Part shown: positions 7,125-14,428 of the stretch, in pieces
How the letters are laid out: every line of letters begins with the position of its first letter
How positions within the stretch are numbered: the stretch's first letter is position 1
Assembly: GCA_021372185.1 (NCBI GenBank)
Contig: JAJFUY010000107.1
Span: 1 to 15,600 of the forward strand
DNA: 15,600 nucleotides
Origin: Chlamydiales bacterium
GTDB lineage: Bacteria; Chlamydiota; Chlamydiia; Chlamydiales; FEN-1388
Direction of reading: 5' to 3'
Translations under genes and position numbers: made by a program
The notes under the pieces: generated by a model
What the model was told of the DNA's origin: nothing
Seen by the model: the letters and a program-made list of their open reading frames with translations, nothing else
Database searches by the model: none

Positions 7125-7150
7125 TATTGCCCTAACGGAAAAATGGTACT

Positions 7151-8173
7151 ATGACTCATACTGCTTTTAATACTTGGGTGGCTACAAATGGCTCAAATCT
7201 TGAATTTGATAATGTCCAACCATACCTCGTTTTAGCCTACTACCACATCAAAAAGATTGAAGATCCTGCCCACTTTGTAAAGCTCCACAAGGCTTTTTTT
7301 AAGGGTAAGGATTATAAAGGCCGTATCTACCTTGCAAAAGATGGAATCAACGGCACGCTGAGCGCATCAAAAGAACTTGTGTCAGAGTATATGCGCTGGT
7401 TATGGACGCTTCCTGAATTTGCTACTGCTGAGTTTAAGATACAAGAACATCATGACCACGCCTTCGGCCGCATGCAGGTAAAAACTCGTCCAGAACTTGT
7501 GGCCCTTGGGTTTGAAGTGCCTCTTGATAAATGCGGGCCTCACTTATCTCCTAAAGAATGGCGAGAGATGTATGAGCAAGAACAAGACAAAGTAGTACTA
7601 GATGTCCGTAACGACTACGAATGGGAACTTGGCCACTTTGAAGGGTCAATTCCTGCTCCTTGCAAAACGTTTAAAGAGTTTAAGCAATACGCTGAAGAAC
7701 TTAGGGAAAAGATTGACCCTAAAAAAACAAAAGTACTTATGTGCTGCACCGGTGGTATCCGCTGCGAGTTTTTTTCTAGCCTTCTGATACAAGAAGGAAT
7801 CGAAAATGTGTACCAGCTACAAGGTGGTATCATTAAATATGGCGCAGAAGAAAAATCTAAGCACTGGCTTGGTAAACTGTTTGTGTTTGATGATCGGCTT
7901 TCTATCCCAATTTCTGATCAAGAAGTGCCGCCAGTGGGTAAGTGTCATCATTGTAAGGCCGACGCTGATCGTTACTATAACTGCGCCAATATGGACTGTA
8001 ACGAGCTCTTTTTGTGCTGCGCAGATTGCATGAAGAAATTTTATGGCTGCTGCCAAGAAGAGTGCCGTACAGGTACTCGAGTACGGCCTTATAAGCTTGC
8101 CTGTACACCATTTCGTAAGTGGTATACCTATGCAAATAAAAAAGAAGATCTCGATTCACTTCGAGCCTCTTAA
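7151..8173 (+). CDS. trhO: tRNA uridine(34) hydroxylase, rhodanese family (TrhO/YceA)
   Basis: The family makes 5-hydroxyuridine at the wobble position 34 of tRNAs, using oxygen, and so helps decoding. The 340-residue protein has the three expected parts: an N-terminal acylphosphatase-like domain (about 20-115; GRIYLAKDGINGTLS), a rhodanese domain (about 140-245) with VVLDVRNDYEWELGHFEGS (148-166) and the active-site loop CTGGIRCE with the catalytic Cys199, and a C-terminal Cys-rich domain. In that last part Cys265, 268, 278, 283, 289, 290, 293, 300, 301 and 305 form paired Cys motifs (CHHC, CCADC) that probably bind zinc. The ATG at 7151 follows the predicted promoter by about 20 bases; the Shine-Dalgarno is weak. 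lpxC begins 14 bases later. Whether the Cys-rich end binds metal here is inference. Confidence 0.95.
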   Translation: MTHTAFNTWVATNGSNLEFDNVQPYLVLAYYHIKKIEDPAHFVKLHKAFFKGKDYKGRIYLAKDGINGTLSASKELVSEYMRWLWTLPEFATAEFKIQEHHDHAFGRMQVKTRPELVALGFEVPLDKCGPHLSPKEWREMYEQEQDKVVLDVRNDYEWELGHFEGSIPAPCKTFKEFKQYAEELREKIDPKKTKVLMCCTGGIRCEFFSSLLIQEGIENVYQLQGGIIKYGAEEKSKHWLGKLFVFDDRLSIPISDQEVPPVGKCHHCKADADRYYNCANMDCNELFLCCADCMKKFYGCCQEECRTGTRVRPYKLACTPFRKWYTYANKKEDLDSLRAS

Positions 8174-8179
8174 AAGGAA
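8174..8179 (+). promoter_or_regulatory. Ribosome binding site supporting the GTG start of lpxC
   Basis: AAGGAA directly follows the trhO stop (TAA 8171-8173) and ends 8 bases before the GTG at 8188, which decides that non-ATG start. Confidence 0.65.
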
Positions 8180-8187
8180 ATAATTTA

Positions 8188-9078
8188 GTGTCTCAAAAGC
8201 CAGAAACATCAACACCTCTTCAAACAATAAGCCAGCGTAAACAGCGCACTGTGGGCAAGGTTGTAGAGTATTCTGGCGTGGGCATTCACACGGGCCAAGA
8301 TGTTCTTATTAGGTTTGTACCGGCAGAAATTGGCGAAGGTATCTATTTTAAACGTATAGATTTGCCAGGTGAGCCTATTATTCCGGCACAAGTAGAATAT
8401 GTCTTTGATACATCTCGTAGCACCAATTTGGCAATTGACGATGTTCGTATCTATACTGTTGAGCACGTGCTTGCCGCTATTCGCGCCTATGAAGTTGATA
8501 ACCTATGTATAGAGCTCTCAGCATTAGAGCCACCAGCTGGTAACGGAAGTTCTGATGTGTTTGTGGATATGCTGCATCAAGCAGGTATTATTGAACAGTC
8601 AGCTGTCACAAAGATTGTATCATTACAAAATCCGGTATATCACTCTGAGGGCGATGTGCACCTTGTGGCACTGCCGTCAGATGAATATCGTTTAAGCTAT
8701 ACCCTTCATTATCCTCAGTCAAAAGCGCTGGGTAGTCAATTTTTTTCTATAGCGTTAAGCGCTGAAAGCTTTACTAAGGAGCTGGCACCTTGCCGCACTT
8801 TTGCGCTTTATGAAGAAATTTCTTATCTTATGGATAAGGGTCTTATCAAAGGCGGCAGCTTAGATAATGCTGTAGTAATTAAAGAAGATGCGATCATTTC
8901 TAAAAACGGGTTGTTTTTTCCCGATGAAATGGTGCGTCACAAAGTATTGGATATGGTAGGCGATCTTTCCTTGATTGGAATTCAGTGTAAGGCGCATATT
9001 ATAGCCATTCGTTCTGGCCATCCGGCTAATTTTCGTTTTGCTAAGAAACTGCATCATCAACTTTCTCGGGAGTTTTAA
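8188..9078 (+). CDS. lpxC: UDP-3-O-acyl-N-acetylglucosamine deacetylase
   Basis: The zinc-dependent committed step of lipid A synthesis: it removes the acetyl group from UDP-3-O-acyl-GlcNAc in the cytoplasm. The 296 residues match the family (E. coli about 305). Visible motifs are VEYSGVGIHTGQ (26-37), VEHVLAA with Glu92 and zinc ligand His93, CRTFALYEE (202-210), GGSLDNAVV (222-230), and RHKVLDMVGD with zinc ligands His251 and Asp255. The catalytic His278 is in GHPANF. The start is GTG at 8188, with AAGGAA at the right distance. Neighbours are trhO 14 bases before and fabZ 3 bases after. Presence of the gene says the organism makes lipid A. Confidence 0.97.
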   Translation: MSQKPETSTPLQTISQRKQRTVGKVVEYSGVGIHTGQDVLIRFVPAEIGEGIYFKRIDLPGEPIIPAQVEYVFDTSRSTNLAIDDVRIYTVEHVLAAIRAYEVDNLCIELSALEPPAGNGSSDVFVDMLHQAGIIEQSAVTKIVSLQNPVYHSEGDVHLVALPSDEYRLSYTLHYPQSKALGSQFFSIALSAESFTKELAPCRTFALYEEISYLMDKGLIKGGSLDNAVVIKEDAIISKNGLFFPDEMVRHKVLDMVGDLSLIGIQCKAHIIAIRSGHPANFRFAKKLHHQLSREF

Positions 9079-9081
9079 GTA

Positions 9082-9549
9082 ATGACAACCCCAGCGTCTG
9101 TCTCAAATCGTGTATTAGACACCAAAGAGATTATGAAAATCTTGCCACACAGGTATCCGTTTCTATTAGTCGACAGAATCGTCGAACTTGACTTAGAAAA
9201 AGGCATTATCGTCGGGCAGAAAAATCTTACAATTAACGAAGCCTTTTTTCAGGGGCATTTTCCGGGCGCGCCTATTATGCCGGGTGTGCTTATCTTAGAA
9301 GCGCTTGCCCAAACAGGTGGCGTGATGCTTCACCTTCGCTCAAACCCTGATAAAATAGCTGTATTGTTAAACATTAATAATGCCAAGTTCCGCCATCCTG
9401 TTCGTCCTGGCGATGTACTGTTTTTACGCGCTGAAGGCCTGCACTTTTCTAGTAAAGGTGGCCGCATAGCGGTTAAGGCTATGGTAGGCGAAAAGACTGC
9501 TGCTGAGGCTGAAATTGCCTTTGCGTTTATGGAAAAAGAGCAAATTTAA
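9082..9549 (+). CDS. fabZ: 3-hydroxyacyl-ACP dehydratase
   Basis: Removes water from 3-hydroxyacyl-ACP in fatty-acid elongation, competing with LpxA for the 3-hydroxyacyl-ACP pool. The 155 residues form one hot-dog fold. ILPHRYPFLLVDRI (20-33) is the family signature, catalytic His59 lies in GHFPGAPIMPG, and Glu73 in VLILEALAQTGG is the second catalytic residue. It begins 3 bases after the lpxC stop and is followed 30 bases later by lpxA. The placement between lpxC and lpxA is the chlamydial order and makes balance between membrane lipid and lipid A synthesis easy to coordinate. Confidence 0.97.
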   Translation: MTTPASVSNRVLDTKEIMKILPHRYPFLLVDRIVELDLEKGIIVGQKNLTINEAFFQGHFPGAPIMPGVLILEALAQTGGVMLHLRSNPDKIAVLLNINNAKFRHPVRPGDVLFLRAEGLHFSSKGGRIAVKAMVGEKTAAEAEIAFAFMEKEQI

Positions 9550-9579
9550 TAAAAATATATAATAAAGATACTGTTTCCT

Positions 9580-10419
9580 ATGTCCATAGTACATATACAT
9601 CCAACAGCCATCATCGATAAGGGGGCAAAACTTGGCACTAACGTGCAAGTTGGTCCTTATGCTATTATCGGCCCAAATGTAACCTTAAAAGATGATGTTG
9701 TTATTAAACCTCATGCCGTAATTGATGGGAACACCACAATCGGTGAAGGCACTACCATTTGGTCGCATGCTGTTATCGGGACAAAAACTCAAGATTTAAA
9801 GTTTCGTGGTGAAACTACCTACGTTGAAATTGGCAAAAAATGCGAAATCCGTGAATTTGTAACCATTAACTCATCATGTGGTGAAGGCACTGTAGTGAAG
9901 GTTGGCGATAGCTGCCTTATTATGGCCTACTGCCACGTGGCGCATAACTGCGAAATTGGCAACAAGGTGATTATGTCAAATAACGCCACACTTGCCGGCC
10001 ACGTAACAGTTGATGACTGCGCGGTTATTGGCGGGCTTTCTGCTGTGCACCAGTTTTCACGTATCGGTCGCTATGCTATGGTAGGCGGTATGAGCCGAGT
10101 GACGCACGATGTGCCACCATTTACAATTGGTGCGGGAACTCCCTATCACTTAGGTGGCTTAAATTTAGTTGGCCTCAAGCGTCATGGGTTTACACTTGAG
10201 ACAAGAAAGCTTCTGTCACAGGCTTTTAGAGCGGTATTTCGCTCAAATCTTCGATTTGATGAAGCGCTAAGCTACATCGAAAAAGAATTAGAGCAGATTC
10301 CTGAGATTGTCCACTGGTTGCAGTTTTGCCGCACCTCAAAGCGTGGCTTAATTGACCATAAAACGAAAACTGACGAAGAAACCGTAGAACAGCTGGAAGA
10401 AGCCACAGCAAAGTGTTAA
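9580..10419 (+). CDS. lpxA: UDP-N-acetylglucosamine O-acyltransferase
   Basis: The first lipid A enzyme: it moves a 3-hydroxyacyl chain from ACP to the 3-OH of UDP-GlcNAc. The 279 residues begin with hexapeptide repeats of the left-handed beta helix (IHPTAIIDKGAKLG, VQVGPYAIIGPNV) running to about residue 190, then an alpha-helical C-terminal domain. The catalytic histidine is His122 in YCHVAHNCEIG, matching E. coli His125. HQFSRIGRYAMVGG (157-170) and the following RVTHDVPPF match the acyl-chain region. The C-terminus runs slightly past the usual end with an acidic tail (KTDEETVEQLEEATAKC). It sits 30 bases after fabZ, and its stop overlaps a short ATG frame at the fmt start. Confidence 0.97.
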   Translation: MSIVHIHPTAIIDKGAKLGTNVQVGPYAIIGPNVTLKDDVVIKPHAVIDGNTTIGEGTTIWSHAVIGTKTQDLKFRGETTYVEIGKKCEIREFVTINSSCGEGTVVKVGDSCLIMAYCHVAHNCEIGNKVIMSNNATLAGHVTVDDCAVIGGLSAVHQFSRIGRYAMVGGMSRVTHDVPPFTIGAGTPYHLGGLNLVGLKRHGFTLETRKLLSQAFRAVFRSNLRFDEALSYIEKELEQIPEIVHWLQFCRTSKRGLIDHKTKTDEETVEQLEEATAKC

Positions 10420-10423
10420 TGAT

Positions 10424-11332
10424 TTGCGTATAATATATTTTGGCACGCCAGATATGGCAGCACATATCCTTCAGGCATTAGTAGATGCAAAAGTTGATGT
10501 TGCTGCTATTGTTACAAAGCCAGATACACCTCAAGGCAGGTCTTCTAAGCTTATTGCGCCGGCTGTAAAACAGCTTGCCTCAACTATTGCTCCCAATATT
10601 CCCATCTTACAGCCAGAAAAATGTTCAAGCCCCGATATGCTTGAAGTGCTCAAAAGCTATAACGCAGATTTATATGTGGTGGTGGCCTATGGAGAGATAC
10701 TTTCAGAGGCACTTTTAGCCATACCACAGCATGGTGCCATAAACGTGCATTTTAGCTTGCTTCCAAAGTATAGGGGAGCGGCACCGTTTCAGCGCGCTAT
10801 CATGAATGGCGAAACTGAATCAGGTGTGTCTATCATAAAACTTGTCAAAAAAATGGATGCAGGGGATATGTTGTCAATGGCAGCATATCCAGTAGCACCC
10901 GATATGACAAGTGGAGAGCTTGCCGATGCGTTATGTTCCCTCGGTACAAAATGCCTGTTTAAAGTACTTGATGATTTTGCAAATGATTCAGTTGTTGCAA
11001 CCCCACAAGACCATTCACAAGCTACTCTTGCCAATAAAATCACGCCAGAAGAGTGCCATTTAGACTGGACAAAACCAGCGTATGTTTTACATAATCTGGT
11101 GCGAGCACTAGCGCCACATCCAGGAGCCTGGTGTGAAGTGTTGGTGCGTGGCGAAAAAAAACGCCTCAAAGTCTACAAGACCGAAGTGGTAGATCAACCA
11201 AATAGCGAAGATCTAATTGTGCAGTGTGGAACAGGCTATTTACGCCTTCTCATAGTCCAGCTAGAAGGTAAAGCCAAGATGCAGGTAGCCGACCTCTTAC
11301 GAGGCATCCCCGCCCGTCAAATCACCTTCTAA
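10424..11332 (+). CDS. fmt: Methionyl-tRNA formyltransferase (TTG start)
   Basis: Formylates initiator Met-tRNA using 10-formyl-tetrahydrofolate, in the cytoplasm. The 302 residues have the catalytic domain (MRIIYFGTPD at the start, folate-binding SLLPKYRGAAPFQRA at 111-125) and the smaller C-terminal OB-like domain (about 205-300). Catalytic Asn107 and His109 (NVHFSLLP) and Asp145 (KKMDAGDM) match E. coli 106, 108 and 144. The TTG at 10424 gives exactly the family N-terminus and no in-frame ATG or GTG lies near. The ATG at 10419, overlapping the lpxA stop, is in another frame and stops after four codons. The gene closes the trhO-lpx run; the order lpxC-fabZ-lpxA-fmt is the chlamydial one. 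Confidence 0.95.
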   Translation: MRIIYFGTPDMAAHILQALVDAKVDVAAIVTKPDTPQGRSSKLIAPAVKQLASTIAPNIPILQPEKCSSPDMLEVLKSYNADLYVVVAYGEILSEALLAIPQHGAINVHFSLLPKYRGAAPFQRAIMNGETESGVSIIKLVKKMDAGDMLSMAAYPVAPDMTSGELADALCSLGTKCLFKVLDDFANDSVVATPQDHSQATLANKITPEECHLDWTKPAYVLHNLVRALAPHPGAWCEVLVRGEKKRLKVYKTEVVDQPNSEDLIVQCGTGYLRLLIVQLEGKAKMQVADLLRGIPARQITF

Positions 11333-11524
11333 AAATTAATAGAACAGGATCCGCTAACGCTGGCAGGAATGCAGGATCAAAAACAAGAGTTTTTCTCAAT
11401 AAAATGAGTTGTTTCTATCCGAATGGTTGCATGTTTTTTTGTGCCGCAGGTACAAATTTATTATTAGCCCATGGTGTAGACCCTTTAGGGTCAAACCGTG
11501 GGAACCCTGTGAAAAAAAAACAAC

Positions 11525-11573
11525 AGAGCCACGCATGTGGCGGCTAATAATGAGCCGCCACATGCGTGGCTCT
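11525..11573. terminator. Perfect 21-bp stem with 7-base loop at the centre of the inverted repeat
   Basis: 11525-11545 and 11553-11573 pair without mismatch around the loop AATAATG. The stem is GC-rich but lacks an adjoining T-run on either strand, so it would be a strong block or roadblock hairpin rather than a textbook terminator. It is also a self-complementary site that could form a cruciform. Confidence 0.4.
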
Positions 11574-11677
11574 TACATATTAATTACATTGGATTCCCAC
11601 GGTTTGACCCTAACGGGTCTACACCATGGGCTAATAATAAATGTGCACCTGCGGCGCACAAATTTGTTTATTTTTCT

Positions 11678-11709
11678 AAAGGGCCTTAAGAAAAAGGCCT
11701 TTGTTTTTG
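11678..11709 (+). terminator. Hairpin with T-run, candidate fmt operon terminator
   Basis: AAAGGGCCTT (11678-11687) pairs with AAGGCCTTT (11694-11702) with one bulged G, followed by GTTTTTG. This is the only textbook-like terminator in the plus direction after fmt, about 345 bases past its stop, and it lies in a part of the right arm that has no partner in the left arm. Confidence 0.5.
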
Positions 11710-11755
11710 ATCCTGTCTTCCTGCCAGCGTTAGCGGGTCCTGTTAATTTTTTTAA

Positions 11756-12847
11756 TCAGACTCTTGCGGGGAAGGTGACCTTCCAGCCGTTTGCGCCTGG
11801 GTTTTCTGTGGCTTTGTATGCAAGGTCGCCTGGCTTTTTGGCCCACAGCTTGCTTGTTTTGCCATCATCGGCTTCTATAATTTTGGCAATACCTTGGGCA
11901 ATTAACTCGCCACCCTTTTCGTTTGGCTCAATTTGAGCTGTGTAGAGATCTTTATATGGGTTAAAGGTGTTGGGCAAATCAAGAACTGGGATATTGTCTG
12001 CTTTAGCTCGCGCCAAGATTGGTCGGTAGAAAGATTCCATCAAACCACCAAGAGCGGTTAAGCCCTGATCTTGCTTGCTACTAAATAGGCCAAGAGTTGT
12101 TGTAAGCGGCATTATGCGTGTGCTGAGATACAATGCGCCAAGGCTTAGCGCTCCAAAGGCTGCACCCCAAATGCCACTTACTTTACCGGCTATTGTCATT
12201 GCTGCACTTACTGCCGCACCCACAACGCTTGTAGCCTGTAATCCTGCAAAAATTTTGCCTACAGCTTTTAGGATTGGGTAGATGTTATGGTAATTGTCGT
12301 TTATATCAAGAGGGTATTGGAGCATAAGAATAGGCTGTACTTCTGTTTCAGCACCCATTTTCTTGACTTCGTCAAGAATTTCAAGATAGCGGCTATGAAT
12401 TTTAGGTATTTCTGCAATCATCGCTACACGATTATTAAGTCTTTCTCTAAAGTCATTACCACCCATGCTTATTACAACATAGTGTTTAGCTTCGGGGTGT
12501 TTAGCAATTGATGCACGAAGTTTTTCTAGTGGCTGTATAAAATAGGATTCCGCATCATTAATAGTGGCAAATTTTTTACCTTCAAGATAATTAAGTAATT
12601 TTGGAGAAGGCTCTCGCTCTGGGTGCAACCCAAAGACTCTTGCGATGTTATCGCCATTCAAAACAGAATCTGTAGTAAATCCATCAAAAGCATGGCTTTT
12701 TAGTTTATATTTTTGGCCAAGTAAGCCTTGAAGTTGACCTTCGACTGACCGTTCTTTTGCTGTTTTAACGCTTACATCTTGACGTAGCATCCAATAGACA
12801 TTATCTAATGTAGAATCACCAAGTGTATGAACATATACTGTTGTCAT
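11756..12847 (-). CDS. SGNH/GDSL hydrolase-like protein with hydrophobic insertion and no catalytic His
   Basis: A 363-residue protein with no signal peptide. Block I is LGDSTLDN with Ser12, block II FDGFTTDSVL (Gly56), block III VVISMGGNDF with Gly130-Asn131-Asp132, so the SGNH fold is clear. The end of the fold, LDLPNTFNPYKDLYTAQ then IEPNEKGGELIAQGI (306-320), aligns with block V (usually DGxHPNxxG), but Glu307 stands where the catalytic His should be, and Ala304 where Asp is expected. Residues about 196-245 are an inserted hydrophobic run (VVGAAVSAAMTIAG, IWGAAFGALSLGALYLSTRI) that could make two membrane helices. An AAGGAGT ribosome site (12852-12858) supports the ATG. It lies 43 bases after emrB on the same strand. 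It may be a non-catalytic or altered hydrolase; no substrate can be given. Confidence 0.7.
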   Translation of the reverse strand: MTTVYVHTLGDSTLDNVYWMLRQDVSVKTAKERSVEGQLQGLLGQKYKLKSHAFDGFTTDSVLNGDNIARVFGLHPEREPSPKLLNYLEGKKFATINDAESYFIQPLEKLRASIAKHPEAKHYVVISMGGNDFRERLNNRVAMIAEIPKIHSRYLEILDEVKKMGAETEVQPILMLQYPLDINDNYHNIYPILKAVGKIFAGLQATSVVGAAVSAAMTIAGKVSGIWGAAFGALSLGALYLSTRIMPLTTTLGLFSSKQDQGLTALGGLMESFYRPILARAKADNIPVLDLPNTFNPYKDLYTAQIEPNEKGGELIAQGIAKIIEADDGKTSKLWAKKPGDLAYKATENPGANGWKVTFPARV

Positions 12848-12851
12848 AGTT

Positions 12852-12858
12852 ACTCCTT
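12852..12858 (-). promoter_or_regulatory. Strong ribosome binding site of the SGNH-like gene
   Basis: AAGGAGT on the minus strand, 4 bases before the ATG at 12847. It shows independent, probably efficient, initiation after the pump genes. Confidence 0.65.
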
Positions 12859-12890
12859 ATTAAAGAGACATAGTATAAACTATTGGCTAA

Positions 12891-14420
12891 TTAATGCGCA
12901 GCAGCAGGTGCGCCAGCTTCTTTTATTTTTTTACAGAAGAAGAGTAACGGGATCAAAATAATGTAGAGCCATGCTCCTAGCCAGAGGATATCATTAGTAG
13001 CCAGCATATAGGCCTGCTGTTCTACCTGTTTATCAAGGACATTTGTGACAATTTCGGGGTTAAAACGAGGGCTTAGGTTATTGTACACTTCAACGGTTAC
13101 TTGTCTAAATGAGGTGACCGATTCAGCAAGGCGTGAGTGGTGGTAAATTTCTAGATGGCTCCAGAGCTGGATAGAAAGTGACGTGCCAAAGCCGCTACCT
13201 ACTAAAATTCTAATAAAATTAAATATGCCGGCGGCGCTGGCATATTTTGCCTTTGGAATGTCGCCAAGAGAGAGCTGCACAAGGGGTAAAAAGAAAAACG
13301 CCACACCAAAGCCTTGCAAAAAGCGCGCCAGCATGATTTTTTCTATGCTTACCTGTGTTGTAAAACTGGCTTGATAAAACATGCCTATAGAAAAAAGAAA
13401 GAAACTGAAAGCTGCGCATGCCCGCAAATCAAAGCGCTGCATATTGCGGCCAATCCAGGTGGCTAAAAAAAATGGAGCAACGCCAATAGGGGCTACGGCA
13501 ACACCGGCCCAAAGAGGCGTGTAGTTTTGCTGCAGCTGTAGCCAGAGGGGAGTAGTGACTGTGCTGCCAAAGTAAATTAAAAAACCCACTGTTATGGCAA
13601 TTGTGCCGAGTGTAAAGTTTTTATTTCTAAAAAATGAAAAATCGATAATTTGGTATTTTTGGTAGGCATTCCATATGCAAAAATAGACTAAAGATACGGC
13701 CGAGACTATAGTGAGGGAGATAATCGTAGGAGATTCAAACCAGTCTAGGTCTTTACCTTTATCAAGCATAATCTGCAAAGTGCCAACGCTAACGGTAAGT
13801 AAAAAGAGCCCTACCCAGTCTATGGGGTTACGCACTATTTCACTTTCACTATCTTTTAGCATCGAGCGCACGACAAAGGCAGAAAAGAGCCCAATAGGCA
13901 CGTTTATATAAAAAATCCAGGGCCAAGAGTAGACATCTGTTAGATAGCCTCCAATAATAGGCCCTAAGACAGGCGCCACCACCACTACCATGCCCCAAAA
14001 GCCAAGTGCACCTCCTTGTTTTTCTGGAGGGTTGCAGGAGACAATCAGACTTTGAGAGAGTGGTATAAGAGACCCGGCAACAGCGCCTTGAATGACTCGG
14101 AACACAACAAGCATACTAAGGCTTGTGGCAAGACCACATAAAAAAGAGGTGATCACAAACAAAATGATCGACCAAAAAAAAAGTCGTATACGCCCAAAGT
14201 AATCTGAAAGCCAGCCAGTTAGTGGTAGTACAATGGCATTACTTGCTGCAAATGAGGTAATTACCCATGTGCCCTGGTCAGCACTTACGTTTAAGTTACC
14301 CGCAATATAGGGAATCGCTACGTTTGCAATAGACGTATCAAGCACCTGAATAAAGGTGCCAAGACCAATAGCGATATTAAGTAAAATCAGATTCCAGCCT
14401 GTAAAGTACTTAGAGGCCAT
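12891..14420 (-). CDS. emrB: DHA2-family multidrug efflux transporter (EmrB/QacA type)
   Basis: A 509-residue inner-membrane drug/proton antiporter of the major facilitator superfamily. About 14 hydrophobic helices can be counted, as in DHA2 members. Signature motifs: LDTSIANVAIP in helix 1 (27-37), motif A GWLSDYFGRIRL (69-80), motif B RVIQG (108-112), and motif C APVLGPIIGGYL (149-160) with SWPWIFYINVPIG (165-177). AGGA on the minus strand (14427-14430), overlapping the emrA stop, supports the ATG at 14420. With the fusion protein 8 bases upstream it forms an EmrAB-type pump; an outer-membrane TolC partner is not in the window. Substrates cannot be read from sequence. Confidence 0.95.
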   Translation of the reverse strand: MASKYFTGWNLILLNIAIGLGTFIQVLDTSIANVAIPYIAGNLNVSADQGTWVITSFAASNAIVLPLTGWLSDYFGRIRLFFWSIILFVITSFLCGLATSLSMLVVFRVIQGAVAGSLIPLSQSLIVSCNPPEKQGGALGFWGMVVVVAPVLGPIIGGYLTDVYSWPWIFYINVPIGLFSAFVVRSMLKDSESEIVRNPIDWVGLFLLTVSVGTLQIMLDKGKDLDWFESPTIISLTIVSAVSLVYFCIWNAYQKYQIIDFSFFRNKNFTLGTIAITVGFLIYFGSTVTTPLWLQLQQNYTPLWAGVAVAPIGVAPFFLATWIGRNMQRFDLRACAAFSFFLFSIGMFYQASFTTQVSIEKIMLARFLQGFGVAFFFLPLVQLSLGDIPKAKYASAAGIFNFIRILVGSGFGTSLSIQLWSHLEIYHHSRLAESVTSFRQVTVEVYNNLSPRFNPEIVTNVLDKQVEQQAYMLATNDILWLGAWLYIILIPLLFFCKKIKEAGAPAAAH

Positions 14421-14428
14421 TATTTTTC

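Larger units (their letters stand above)
11331..11755. repeat. Long mosaic inverted repeat filling the fmt / SGNH convergent gap
   Basis: The whole gap folds on itself around a centre near 11549. Three paired blocks can be matched: outer 11344-11386 with 11701-11743 (43 bases, three mismatches); middle 11438-11504 with 11594-11661 (about 67 bases with few differences, containing CCATGG and a GACCC/GGGTC mini-palindrome); inner 11525-11545 with 11553-11573 (21 bases, perfect). Between blocks, 11387-11437 and 11662-11700, and 11505-11524 and 11574-11593, the two sides are unrelated. No protein is convincing: a plus-strand frame from 11409 is made of the repeat and the antisense of the next gene. 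The element begins at the fmt stop and ends at the stop of the convergent gene. The sequence is unrelated to the repeat at 5757-6093. Confidence 0.9.

Noticed and set aside
10419..10433. ATG at 10419 as the fmt start
   Set aside because: It is in a different frame and terminates after four codons; the TTG at 10424 gives the exact family N-terminus.
11344..11743. attC-like integron cassette site
   Set aside because: The GCTAACGC and GCGTTAGC boxes recall attC core sites, but they do not match the RYYYAAC/GTTRRRY pattern fully, the element is far longer than an attC site, and no integrase or cassette array is present.
11409..11936. Plus-strand frame of 175 codons
   Set aside because: It is built from the palindromic element and the antisense of the SGNH-like gene, with no ribosome site or recognisable motif.
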